From: a virus
DNA length: 24,391 nucleotides
IMG/VR virus record: IMGVR_UViG_3300047554_000805
Span: 1 to 24,391 of that record
Strand: one strand, 5' to 3'
Below the pieces are notes generated by a model that saw only the letters and a list, made by a program, of their open reading frames with translations, searched no databases and was not told the origin of the DNA. Shown in pieces: positions 6,973 to 13,219 of this stretch; the first letter of the stretch is position 1; every line of letters starts with the position of its first letter. The position numbers were made by a program, and so were the translations under genes.

Positions 6973-7001
6973 ATTATAACAAATTAATAAATTTATGTCA
7001 A
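6973..7001 (-). promoter_or_regulatory. consensus sigma-70 (early) promoter
   Basis: TTGACA (7001-6996), 17-base spacer and TATAAT (6978-6973) match the sigma-70 consensus perfectly. Transcription should start near 6966, giving a leader of about 22 bases with an SD-like AGAAAGAG, and drive the exonuclease and guaC. The TGA of TTGACA is the stop codon of the bS21 gene. Confidence 0.9.
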
Positions 7002-7240
7002 TAGAGTTTTGGTGGTAATTGCTGTTTTTCGAGCTTCTTCTGATATCTAGCTTTGCCCGCGGCCTTTTTACGCTTTCTTTCAGTAGTGGGTTTTTCGTAA
7101 TACTCTTTCTTTTGGAGAGTCTTCAGGGTTCCAGCTTCCTCTACTTTATTTTTAAAGCGACGAATAGCTCGATTAATATCTTCACCCTCTTTTACAAAAA
7201 CAGTAGTTCCTTTTGGTTTATTGTTCGTCATGTTCTTCAT
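6998..7240 (-). CDS. rpsU: ribosomal protein bS21
   Basis: bS21 is a small basic protein of the 30S subunit, near the anti-Shine-Dalgarno end of 16S rRNA, where it aids initiation. The core INRAIRRFKNKVEEAGTL and EYYEKPTTERKRKKAAGKAR match bacterial bS21 closely. Phage copies are known in aquatic viruses and may enter host ribosomes to favour phage mRNA. Several in-frame ATGs exist (7246, 7240, 7231). I chose 7240 because GAAGAAG lies six bases upstream; 7231 would start at MTNNKPKG. The start lies within the 3' end of the preceding gene, whose run of Asp/Glu codons supplies the purine-rich ribosome site. The stop overlaps the next early promoter. Confidence 0.88.
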   Translation of the reverse strand: MKNMTNNKPKGTTVFVKEGEDINRAIRRFKNKVEEAGTLKTLQKKEYYEKPTTERKRKKAAGKARYQKKLEKQQLPPKLY

Positions 7241-7637
7241 CGTCATCTTCTTCGTCTTGTTTGGTTAAGACTTCTGTAATCCAGTCTAAATTATATATCC
7301 TGTTTCGGCTAATTAAACCCCAAGGTGTGATCTCATCATTGGTTAGATAATAAGAGTTTGGTTGTGCCAATAAAAAGCTCAAAAATAGCTTAGTTATTGG
7401 GTCACAGTTATCAATGTCGATGATGATGAAATCAGCTTGCTGACTTACACTCAACATCCATTCTATGTCTGCTTCGTCGGTGTCATAGATATAGACATTA
7501 ATGTCGTCTTCAGTTTGGCTTAATAGCTGTTGAAACTGAAATTTAACCTTAGTTGATGGTTTGACTAAAAGATATCCCGGATTTAAATTAAACAGTTTAT
7601 CCGGTGGTGTGATTAGATTAATTTTTCCTAGGCTCAT
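7218..7637 (-). CDS. hypothetical protein with acidic tail
   Basis: I do not recognise this 139-residue protein. It looks soluble and folded in an alternating alpha/beta pattern: strands INVYIYD and ADFIIIDID and helices between recall a small Rossmann-like or receiver-like fold, but no active-site motif is visible. The last 14 residues are almost all Asp/Glu (KQDEEDDDEEHDEQ). That tail is coded by the same bases that give the bS21 ribosome site and start, so it may be kept for translation coupling rather than protein function. A weak site (AAAGATG) precedes the ATG. It lies between the membrane/coiled-coil gene and bS21. Confidence 0.7.
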   Translation of the reverse strand: MSLGKINLITPPDKLFNLNPGYLLVKPSTKVKFQFQQLLSQTEDDINVYIYDTDEADIEWMLSVSQQADFIIIDIDNCDPITKLFLSFLLAQPNSYYLTNDEITPWGLISRNRIYNLDWITEVLTKQDEEDDDEEHDEQ

Positions 7638-7710
7638 TTTTCATCTTTATGATGTTGGATTTTGCTCCAAAGAGATTTAACACTTTGCTCGCTATTTTGT
7701 ATATAGCCTG

Positions 7711-9075
7711 TTACTCTTTGGTCTTCTTGATTTGTTGATCCTCTTCCTTGATCATGAACGTGGACTTTTTTTTTGGCGTTGTAAAATTATCTGCGCCTAC
7801 TTCAAAAGTTTTTGGATCCATTATGTCAGACAACAAAGTATTTTTGCCTGTGGATGGTGTTTCTTCAAGAAGCTTTTCTTCGATAGCTTCTACTTGTTCC
7901 CAAGGCAATTGATTAATTAATCCCTGAGAATACAGCCATTCTTGATGCTTAAGAGTATCATGTGGATTCTCAGACTTCCATTTCATCTTTGCGGCTTTAG
8001 TTGATGGATTGTCGTCTTCGACTAGCTCTTGAGCATCTGTGTCCAGAACGGTGTCAGGTCCACTAGACCCAAGGTCATCTCTTTGACTATCACTACCTGC
8101 ATTATCATGAATATCATCGGTAACGGCATCTTTTAATTCCTCTGTATTATTTACTTGAGGAATCTCGTTACTGTCGTCCTTGGGTGTAATTTCTTCATAG
8201 GTTGGAAACAGGTCATCCTTAAGTTCTTCCTCTGTGGGTTTTTCTCCTACATCTGCAACCCATGCATCTGGTTTGACGCTATCCTCTTCCTCTTGCGATT
8301 TTCGAAACCAAGAGAAACTGTATTGGCTGGCTAGTAATAGAATAACAGCCAACGGATCAAAAACGATCACAATCATAATAATGACCCAACGGACAGCGGC
8401 TTCTAAAAGATTTTGATCTGGATTATCGCCGTAAAGGAGAGCGGCAATATATTTGATTGGTCCTACTTCTGCTTCGACTTTACGGACTTCGGCGGCGATT
8501 GGGGCTCGTTCTTCGTTAAGTCTACTAATGTTGCTCTGTGCAGTAGTAATATCTTTTTGGAGTCTAGCTCGCTCGGCCTGTTGTTGGCGTCTAAGCTGTG
8601 CGGATCTTGTAGCACCTTGCTCTGTGGTACTTCTGGCCATAGTTTGATCCACAGCTTCATCCATTTGTTTAAGAGCACGTCTAGCCGCATCGATGTTCTC
8701 CCGTTCTGTTTTAATCTTTTCGTCGTAGATTGCAATTTTACTTTGAGCATCACCACTTACAAGAGTTTGATCCATATGGGCTTTGGACAAGTATCCAAAA
8801 ATACCCATACTGGTAATAAACATCAATAAGACGATAGCAGTGAGCAGATATCCTTTGATTGCTCTAGGAGCAATAAACCAATTTTGTTTTAACCAAACAG
8901 TTGCGACTAGCTTACTAATTTCTAGAACTGCACCCATTATTACGATAGGTACGACTGCGGCGGCAAAGATACTTACAAGACCTGCTACTGAATAGTAGAT
9001 CGCCACAGCACTTAATGACAGCCCGCAAAACAGAGTAAGCCAAGCAATAAATTTATCAGCCAATGTTATTTTCAT
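7711..9075 (-). CDS. membrane protein with long coiled coil and acidic tail
   Basis: Function unknown. Helix pattern by eye: membrane segments at about residues 10-30, 34-55 and 74-95, a coiled coil rich in Ala/Glu/Arg/Gln from about 108 to 205, and another membrane segment at about 227-250 (WVIIMIVIVFDPLAVILLLAS). The remaining 200 residues are hydrophilic and acidic with scattered Pro, probably disordered. The arrangement resembles DUF4407-type membrane proteins in outline only. There is no Shine-Dalgarno site; AATAAATA ends six bases before the ATG, suggesting a late, nearly leaderless transcript. A four-helix membrane protein with a large soluble domain could remodel the inner membrane or be part of the virion (inference). 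Confidence 0.75.
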   Translation of the reverse strand: MKITLADKFIAWLTLFCGLSLSAVAIYYSVAGLVSIFAAAVVPIVIMGAVLEISKLVATVWLKQNWFIAPRAIKGYLLTAIVLLMFITSMGIFGYLSKAHMDQTLVSGDAQSKIAIYDEKIKTERENIDAARRALKQMDEAVDQTMARSTTEQGATRSAQLRRQQQAERARLQKDITTAQSNISRLNEERAPIAAEVRKVEAEVGPIKYIAALLYGDNPDQNLLEAAVRWVIIMIVIVFDPLAVILLLASQYSFSWFRKSQEEEDSVKPDAWVADVGEKPTEEELKDDLFPTYEEITPKDDSNEIPQVNNTEELKDAVTDDIHDNAGSDSQRDDLGSSGPDTVLDTDAQELVEDDNPSTKAAKMKWKSENPHDTLKHQEWLYSQGLINQLPWEQVEAIEEKLLEETPSTGKNTLLSDIMDPKTFEVGADNFTTPKKKSTFMIKEEDQQIKKTKE

Positions 9076-9081
9076 AAGTTG

Positions 9082-9089
9082 TATTTATT
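9082..9089 (-). promoter_or_regulatory. late promoter-like AATAAATA
   Basis: One mismatch from TATAAATA, containing the TAA stop of the preceding gene, and followed after six bases by an ATG without ribosome site. This is the same spacing seen at other starts in the window. Confidence 0.4.
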
Positions 9090-9486
9090 CGATAAAATCC
9101 CAGGTTTTTGTAGAGTTATTATAACAGGCTTTGTCGTTATAGGAAAACATTTTTTTATCAGAAATGACATAACTGTAGACTGCTCTACAGGTATTTCCAC
9201 TAGCCATCCATGTTAATTTTATTTGAGCTTTGCCGTGGCTATGAGTCCTATCATTGAACCATTCAGCGGCCTCGCCAGTTTCGAGGCTATTGAGAGCAAA
9301 ATATACAGCCTTGCTGTGATATCTCGAATCGTCCTCAGACAAACGATTTGAATAGTGTTTTGATAAGTTGTATACAAATCCAGCCATACCTTCATAGTGG
9401 TGCCAGTTTTTGTAGGCTGACTGTTGCCAGTCCTGGGCATAACTATTGGTGCATAGTAGGATGAGGCATAACTTCCCAAGTGCCAT
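9085..9486 (-). CDS. secreted surface-antigen-like protein (RT0821/17 kDa family-like)
   Basis: The chosen start (MALGKLCLILLCTNSYAQDW) gives a signal peptide cleaved after about residue 18; AAGAAG precedes the ATG. The second half, ALNSLETGEAAEWFNDRTHSHGKAQIKL followed by GNTCRAVYSYVI and KACYNNSTKTWDFIE, follows the pattern of the C-terminal domain of RT0821/17-kDa surface antigens (ALxxxxxGxxxxW, CRxY, ACxxxxGxW), with two Cys that could pair in the periplasm. No glycine-zipper membrane part is present. It overlaps the previous lipoprotein gene, so it belongs to a small envelope-protein operon. Family assignment is by pattern and moderate. Length 133 residues. Confidence 0.65.
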   Translation of the reverse strand: MALGKLCLILLCTNSYAQDWQQSAYKNWHHYEGMAGFVYNLSKHYSNRLSEDDSRYHSKAVYFALNSLETGEAAEWFNDRTHSHGKAQIKLTWMASGNTCRAVYSYVISDKKMFSYNDKACYNNSTKTWDFIE

Positions 9487-9769
9487 CAAACTTCTTACAA
9501 GCCACTGAGTATTCAATAACTTCTCGTCCACGTAGATTCATCCTTGTTTTATTTTCAAAACAATCTTTGGCTAGACCTGCTTTTTTAACCACTACTTGCT
9601 CAAGAGGGTCGTCGTTGCATTTTACCACAGTTCGACTTGAGATCACCTCGTTGTCTTTTTTCACGATCTCTTGAGCGGTGTAGCAGTACTGCCTAGCCGT
9701 TACCTTTGGCGAAGATGACGCACACCCTGATAGGATCGCCACTGCGGCTATCAGTGTAATGACTTTCAT
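9443..9769 (-). CDS. small lipoprotein, surface-antigen-like
   Basis: A lipoprotein signal (MKVITLIAAVAILSGC, lipobox LSGC) makes Cys16 the lipid anchor. The 108-residue protein has five further Cys and a C-terminus VIEYSVACKKFDGTWEVM that again follows the ACxxxDGxW pattern of the 17-kDa surface-antigen domain, so it may be a distant relative of the next gene's product. The ATG overlaps the stop of the upstream lipoprotein (TGATG), which fixes the start; a GTG just before it is less likely. Likely location is the periplasmic face of the outer membrane. Function unknown. Confidence 0.65.
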   Translation of the reverse strand: MKVITLIAAVAILSGCASSSPKVTARQYCYTAQEIVKKDNEVISSRTVVKCNDDPLEQVVVKKAGLAKDCFENKTRMNLRGREVIEYSVACKKFDGTWEVMPHPTMHQ

Positions 9770-10245
9770 CACTGAGCCTTTTGTTGTTTAGCTTCTGAGA
9801 TGAGCTGATCAAAGACTGCCTTAGGCATTTTGAGCTTAACAAAAGTATAGTGACGACCTTGCATAGTAAAGTGCCCAACTTCGCGATTTAGATGTTCGCG
9901 AATGGTTGTATCTTTTACCACATAGGAAATCTTTGTATATGTAGATTTCTTGTCGTTATTGAATTCAATTTTAGTTTCTGAATTAACTTCACTGTTGATA
10001 CGCTTTGCGAAGTTATTCATAGCGATAGCATACATCTGCTCTTCGGCGGCTTGGGCATGAATGCTTTCTCCAGCGCCACAAGCGTATGCGTAGTCCTTGG
10101 CCCACCAGAACCATCCTTCAGTTCCTGCCTGAGCACAGTCTTTGTACCATGTCGGTTGTGCATAAGACTTGCGTTCATCAATCTTTTCCATCGATGAACA
10201 TGCGGCCAATGTTGCAATTACGGGGATTAAGATAAGTTTTTTCAT
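9769..10245 (-). CDS. lipoprotein, LPP20-like
   Basis: The signal MKKLILIPVIATLAAC gives lipidated Cys16. The mature part has an Ala-rich helix (ESIHAQAAEEQMYAIAMNNFAKRI) followed by strand-like segments ending HYTFVKLKMPKAVFDQLI. This order, and the closing phrase of the type YxFVKLxMPK, recalls LPP20-family lipoproteins, which share a fold with domains found in outer-membrane assembly and secretion proteins. The start is fixed by ATGA overlap with the stop of the 42-residue membrane peptide upstream. It is part of the 10370-9085 envelope operon. The LPP20 link is tentative. Confidence 0.65.
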   Translation of the reverse strand: MKKLILIPVIATLAACSSMEKIDERKSYAQPTWYKDCAQAGTEGWFWWAKDYAYACGAGESIHAQAAEEQMYAIAMNNFAKRINSEVNSETKIEFNNDKKSTYTKISYVVKDTTIREHLNREVGHFTMQGRHYTFVKLKMPKAVFDQLISEAKQQKAQ

Positions 10246-10370
10246 TTTGCCATTTCCTGTGAGTGTGTTTTAACTTGATCAACTCCACGATCGAGCATCT
10301 TGGCTACGCCAGAAAACCCTACCGTAGATACTACTACGCCTAAAATAAAGCCTATCAACATTTTAATCAT
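10242..10370 (-). CDS. 42-residue membrane peptide
   Basis: A short gene with a clear ribosome site (GAGG, six bases before ATG) and ATGA overlap with the following lipoprotein gene. The product has one hydrophobic helix (LIGFILGVVVSTVGFSGVA) with small residues spaced for helix packing, and a charged C-terminus (DRGVDQVKTHSQEMAK). It leads the envelope-protein operon. Such peptides may regulate or accompany lysis or secretion proteins; nothing specific can be claimed. Confidence 0.65.
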   Translation of the reverse strand: MIKMLIGFILGVVVSTVGFSGVAKMLDRGVDQVKTHSQEMAK

Positions 10371-10391
10371 GTGTGCCTCTGTGTGTTGGTT

Positions 10392-10430
10392 AATAAAAAG
10401 CCTCTACAGTCTATAGTTTACTGTAGAGGC
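10392..10430 (-). terminator. intrinsic terminator after the putative holin
   Basis: GCCTCTACAGT and ACTGTAGAGGC form a perfect 11-pair stem with a nine-base loop, followed on the minus strand by TTTTTATT. It ends transcription from the endolysin/membrane-protein pair. Confidence 0.9.
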
Positions 10431-10436
10431 TGTCAA
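10408..10436 (-). promoter_or_regulatory. possible sigma-70 promoter embedded in the terminator
   Basis: A perfect TTGACA (10436-10431) sits at the foot of the terminator stem, with TAGACT (10413-10408) 17 bases on, or TATAGA at 15 bases. It could restart transcription for the 10370-9085 operon, which otherwise lacks a visible promoter. The -10 match is only four of six. Confidence 0.35.
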
Positions 10437-10453
10437 AAGTCAATATCTTTTGG

Positions 10454-10756
10454 TTACTTAAAAAATATCAAAGCCATCATCACCGCTTGGATAACAAAAC
10501 CAAACCCAATGGTAACAATGTTAAGCATATCTTTTTGGATGGCGGCTTTGACAAACATTAGAGCAAGACCTGCCCAAACTAACAGTACCAGATCTACACT
10601 TGGAAGTCTATCTGTTAAACCTGCCATCACTGCTAGTAGACTAGGAACTGTAGCCGCATGTAGCACGATTGCCGCTAGCCAACCAAATGTTTCTGCAGAA
10701 ATTACAGATACTTTGTTTTGGATAAAGTCTTTGAATTGATTAACATTAGTGATCAT
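10454..10756 (-). CDS. three-helix membrane protein, candidate holin
   Basis: The 100-residue product has three hydrophobic segments, about residues 23-45, 54-72 and 77-99, with few charges between and a polar N-terminus. There is no signal peptide cleavage pattern. It overlaps the endolysin gene as ATGA and is followed by a terminator, so it is made only with the endolysin. Small multi-helix membrane proteins paired with a cell-wall hydrolase are often holins, which permeabilise the inner membrane at lysis. That role is inferred from size and position; no family is recognised. Confidence 0.6.
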   Translation of the reverse strand: MITNVNQFKDFIQNKVSVISAETFGWLAAIVLHAATVPSLLAVMAGLTDRLPSVDLVLLVWAGLALMFVKAAIQKDMLNIVTIGFGFVIQAVMMALIFFK

Positions 10757-11307
10757 AGTCTTCTTTCTTTCTCTTTGTAAAAAACGTGTTGTCCAATTTT
10801 ACCAATCTTTTCGTGTGGCCATCTTGGATTGACATAGGTAGCGTGATAATATAGAGCATCTTTGAGAACAGATAATCTAAATTCTTCTAAAAGAACTTTT
10901 TTAGCTACTTCATAACTTTCGCTATAGGCTTCCTTGCCAATTGGTCTATTTCTATGAACAGAGTCGCAGGCCCATGAGAACTGGCATACAACCTTTTCCA
11001 TAATTACATTTTTTTGATAGACTACACCGCAGACACCTTTGCCAAAACGGCCATCAGTAACTCTATTCATTGTTACCTGTGCCACAGCCACTTTACCTTC
11101 AAATGGCTCGTAGCCTGCTTCTCTGTAGATGTTGAGTGCTAGGCAATCTAACTGCTGTTCTCTAGTTTTAATGCTTACGACATCTGAACTAAAGAATCCG
11201 TTGCGTTCTTTAAGGTTAGCAAATTTGGCGCTGGTAACATTTTGTACTAACGCAAGGACTACTATAAATCCTACTAGGTAAGAAAATAATCTAAAAGATC
11301 TTTCCAT
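10753..11307 (-). CDS. SleB-type cell-wall hydrolase (endolysin)
   Basis: The catalytic domain (about residues 50-180) belongs to the SleB/Hydrolase_2 family, which cleaves peptidoglycan glycan strands: DCLALNIYREAGYEPFEGKVAVAQVTMNRV contains the catalytic Glu63 in YREA, followed by GVCGVVYQ and CQFSWACD, and ends ALYYHATYVNPRW. An N-terminal hydrophobic helix (residues 7-26) without a clear cleavage site suggests export as a signal-anchor, perhaps signal-arrest-release, endolysin. I chose the ATG at 11307 because AGGAG lies five bases upstream; a start at 11343 would add 12 residues with no site. It is coupled to the candidate holin and preceded by a structured RNA, so it is probably the lysis enzyme. 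Confidence 0.85.
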   Translation of the reverse strand: MERSFRLFSYLVGFIVVLALVQNVTSAKFANLKERNGFFSSDVVSIKTREQQLDCLALNIYREAGYEPFEGKVAVAQVTMNRVTDGRFGKGVCGVVYQKNVIMEKVVCQFSWACDSVHRNRPIGKEAYSESYEVAKKVLLEEFRLSVLKDALYYHATYVNPRWPHEKIGKIGQHVFYKEKERRL

Positions 11308-11327
11308 AATTTCTCCTTTCATTTGGT

Positions 11328-11343
11328 GTGCAAATTTCTGCAC
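11328..11343 (-). other. small hairpin upstream of the endolysin ribosome site
   Basis: GTGCA and TGCAC flank a six-base loop between the structured RNA and the AGGAG of the endolysin gene. It may separate the upstream RNA fold from the ribosome site or act as a processing signal. Confidence 0.4.
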
Positions 11344-11354
11344 ATTACATTAAG

Positions 11355-11550
11355 GGAGTAAACTTCACGAGGCTCTGAAAGAACCCTACTTTCGTGTAGT
11401 TGTCTCCATCGGACGCATGATCTCATAACTCATGTGCCTTTGGCGACCCTTGGCATCCCGAAAATACGGGTTTCTCATTGGCCAAGACCCGCCGGATCTT
11501 TTCAGCTTTTGGCATACTTCAATCCAACTATCTTAGTTTCTTTGCGAAAC
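11355..11550 (-). ncRNA. unidentified structured RNA or leader upstream of the lysis genes
   Basis: This gene-free stretch folds strongly as minus-strand RNA. A: GGCGGGTCTTGGC (11493-11481) with GCCAAGGGTCGCC (11454-11442), 12 of 13 pairs, enclosing a CCCG/CGGG hairpin (11470-11457). B: GGCACATGA (11438-11430) with TCATGCGTCC (11420-11411), one mismatch and one bulge. C: a 16-by-16 arm (11407-11392 with 11370-11355), 13 pairs, closing hairpin GGTTCT/AGAGCC (11385-11371). D: GTTTC/GAAAC (11550-11536) at the predicted 5' end. G-U pairs in A, B and C occur only in this orientation. I see no tRNA, tmRNA tag or known riboswitch signature. It could be a free RNA or a leader controlling lysis. Confidence 0.6.
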
Positions 11551-11555
11551 GTACT

Positions 11556-11584
11556 ATTATATAGTCTCTTTATCATATTGTAGC
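11556..11584 (-). promoter_or_regulatory. sigma-70-like promoter for the structured RNA
   Basis: A perfect TATAAT (11561-11556) has only a weak -35 (GCTACA, 17 bases upstream). The start would fall near 11549, at the first hairpin of the RNA, which supports it. Confidence 0.5.
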
Positions 11585-11598
11585 ATAGAAAAGACTAA

Positions 11599-11994
11599 TT
11601 ATCGGCGCATTTTGGCAATATCTTGTGCTTCTTCGTCCGAAAAAATTGGCACTGCGTTGCTCTTGTGCATTGTACCAATACCTTTGATCTTATCCCCTGT
11701 GTAGACCTTTTCGGGCGCTTTCAAACAAGGCGCCATGTTGGTTGGATCTAGGCTGGGAATTTTTGGACCTGTGTCTCGAACATACGGCTTGTTAACCACT
11801 GGAGCCATTGTGGGAGATTCTAGGCCGCGCTTTCTCTTTCGCTGTTCGTTTTCGATACCCCATTTCTTCTGTAGGGCCTTCCAAGATTCGTCCAATTCTC
11901 TAGCCTTTCTTGCTTGTTCAGCGTTACGAAATTTTTGTTTGCCTTTTTTCTTGCCTGTGGTTGAGAGCCACGGGCCTTCTAAATGCATACTCAT
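11599..11994 (-). CDS. conserved phage protein of unknown function
   Basis: A 131-residue, strongly basic protein without membrane segments. The N-terminus contains GKKKGKQKFRNAEQARKARELDESWKALQKKWG, a charged helix; the C-terminus ends HKSNAVPIFSDEEAQDIAKMRR, a tail I recall from several alphaproteobacterial phages. The middle is Pro-rich and probably disordered. The basic, helix-plus-loop make-up would suit nucleic-acid binding, but no domain supports it. The ATG at 11994 has GGAG seven bases upstream. It seems to have its own sigma-70-like promoter at 12026-12054. Confidence 0.7.
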   Translation of the reverse strand: MSMHLEGPWLSTTGKKKGKQKFRNAEQARKARELDESWKALQKKWGIENEQRKRKRGLESPTMAPVVNKPYVRDTGPKIPSLDPTNMAPCLKAPEKVYTGDKIKGIGTMHKSNAVPIFSDEEAQDIAKMRR

Positions 11995-12025
11995 TCATAG
12001 TCTCCAAAATAACTAAACAATTAAT

Positions 12026-12054
12026 ATTGTACTAGAAATTTTGGAAAAAGTCTA
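12026..12054 (-). promoter_or_regulatory. candidate sigma-70 promoter
   Basis: TAGACT (12054-12049), 17-base spacer, TACAAT (12031-12026); four and five of six matches. The TAG of the -35 is the stop codon of the upstream gene, a recurring arrangement in this window. It would drive the 131-residue protein gene. Confidence 0.5.
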
Positions 12055-12381
12055 GAATTTTGATACAACAAAATTGAGCATTTCTTCGAAATCTAAATTT
12101 TGGTATTCTTTACCTAATTGGTACTCTTGATCTATGGTTTCTTCCCAACCTTGTATGCCAACTAGCTCAAAAATTTCTTTTTTGGTTACCGACTCTTCTC
12201 TCATGTTACTAACCCAAAGAACTGTCATGAAGCTTAGGATGAAAACGTGTTCGTCGTCCCAGATGCCGTTGTTCTCACACCATTCGACTGTACGTTTCAA
12301 ATAGTAATCGATGTCTTCCAATCGATTTTCTAATTGTATTATCCATTCTTTTGTATGTTCTCGAGTCCACCGTTTGATCAT
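12052..12381 (-). CDS. hypothetical protein downstream of iscA
   Basis: Not recognised. The 109-residue product is rich in Trp, Glu and aromatic residues and looks all-helical (TREHTKEWIIQLENRLEDIDYYLKRT and later helices), soluble and acidic. There are no metal-binding Cys clusters, only a single Cys. It overlaps iscA as ATGA and closes the membrane peptide-iscU-iscA operon, so a role next to iron-sulfur assembly, or simple co-expression, is possible. Confidence 0.65.
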   Translation of the reverse strand: MIKRWTREHTKEWIIQLENRLEDIDYYLKRTVEWCENNGIWDDEHVFILSFMTVLWVSNMREESVTKKEIFELVGIQGWEETIDQEYQLGKEYQNLDFEEMLNFVVSKF

Positions 12382-12704
12382 ACTCTAAAACTTTCTCCGC
12401 ACCCACATCGATCCTTTTCATTTGGATTCATAAACTCAAAGCCTTCGTTAAGGCCTTTCTTTTGCCAATCCATGATAAGACCGTTGACATAAGGGATAGA
12501 TCTTCCATCTACCCAAACTTTCACGCTGTGACTTTCATAGACAAATTGATCTCTAGTGATGGGAGCGATATCAACGAATTCTAATACATAGGCCAATCCA
12601 CTGCATCCTGTAGTTTTGACCCCTATCCGTATGCCTATACCCCGTCCACGCTTTTCTAATTGTTCTTTGACTTTTTCAGCGGCTATTTCAGTTAGAGTTA
12701 TCAT
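12378..12704 (-). CDS. iscA: A-type iron-sulfur carrier IscA/ErpA
   Basis: A-type carriers accept iron-sulfur clusters (or iron) and pass them to target enzymes. The three ligand cysteines are present: Cys34 in TTGCSGLAYVLEF, and Cys100 and Cys102 in RCGCGESFRV, almost the same positions as in E. coli IscA (35, 99, 101). The N-terminus ITLTEIAAEKVKEQL is typical. Length 108 residues is normal. The start lies 17 bases inside iscU with AAGAAG as ribosome site. The D-R-C-G-C-G-E-S-F end fits both IscA and ErpA; no choice can be made by eye. Confidence 0.9.
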   Translation of the reverse strand: MITLTEIAAEKVKEQLEKRGRGIGIRIGVKTTGCSGLAYVLEFVDIAPITRDQFVYESHSVKVWVDGRSIPYVNGLIMDWQKKGLNEGFEFMNPNEKDRCGCGESFRV

Positions 12705-13074
12705 GCTTCTTTCGATAATCTTCTACTGCGGCTTTGATAGCATCCTCAGCTAGAATACTACAATGTATTTTAACTGGAGGTAGTGCAAGTTCCTCAGCTA
12801 TCTGTGTGTTCTTAATAGTTATAGCTTCGTCAAGACTTTTGCCCTTGACCCACTCTGTAACAAGGCTTGAACTTGCAATGGCTGATCCACAGCCATAAGT
12901 TTTAAAACGTGCATCAGTGATAATGCCGTCTTCGACCTTGATCTGTAGTTTCATAACATCACCGCAGGCAGGCGCTCCAACCATACCGGTACCAACTGAG
13001 GTATCTTCCTTAGAGAAAGAACCCACGTTGCGTGGGTTCTCGTAGTGGTCTATAACTTTATCAGAATACGCCAT
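12688..13074 (-). CDS. iscU: IscU iron-sulfur scaffold
   Basis: IscU is the scaffold on which [2Fe-2S] clusters are built with sulfur from IscS. All functional residues are there: Cys37 and Asp39 in GAPACGD, Cys62 in YGCGSA, Cys105 in HCSILAE, and LPPVK at 99-103, the chaperone (HscA) docking motif. The N-terminus YSDKVIDHYENPRNVGS is classic. At 128 residues it equals the bacterial protein. No cysteine desulfurase, HscA/B or ferredoxin gene lies in the window, so the phage protein would have to work with host IscS. It begins two bases after the stop of the 38-residue peptide and overlaps iscA. Confidence 0.94.
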   Translation of the reverse strand: MAYSDKVIDHYENPRNVGSFSKEDTSVGTGMVGAPACGDVMKLQIKVEDGIITDARFKTYGCGSAIASSSLVTEWVKGKSLDEAITIKNTQIAEELALPPVKIHCSILAEDAIKAAVEDYRKKHDNSN

Positions 13075-13076
13075 AA

Positions 13077-13193
13077 TTATTTTTTAGCGATCATTGCTTG
13101 AATTTTTTCTTGAACGATCTTAGCCCAAAATGGCTGAGGAAAATTCCAACCAACAAAGGCACCAACTGCTACCCAAAATAATGTATCTAACAT
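13077..13193 (-). CDS. 38-residue membrane peptide upstream of iscU
   Basis: A short gene with a strong AGGAG site (five bases before the ATG). The product has a Trp-rich hydrophobic N-terminal half (LFWVAVGAFVGWNFPQPFW) and a basic C-terminal half (AKIVQEKIQAMIAKK), so it may insert in or lie on the inner membrane. It is the first gene after the late promoter at 13220-13226 and is coupled to iscU. Function unknown. Confidence 0.65.
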   Translation of the reverse strand: MLDTLFWVAVGAFVGWNFPQPFWAKIVQEKIQAMIAKK

Positions 13194-13219
13194 AATACTC
13201 TCCTTTTAGAGTGTATTAA

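Noticed and set aside
5221-11470. Shared GGATGCCAA...GGGTC in the hsp20 leader and the structured RNA
   Set aside because: The match is about a dozen bases with a gap, sits in different structural contexts, and may be chance.
11355-11550. tRNA, tmRNA or glutamine-riboswitch reading of the structured RNA
   Set aside because: No seven-pair acceptor stem with T-loop sequence, no tag-like reading frame and no CCA. A short ACGAAAGUAGG resembles part of the glutamine riboswitch core, but the flanking conserved parts are missing.
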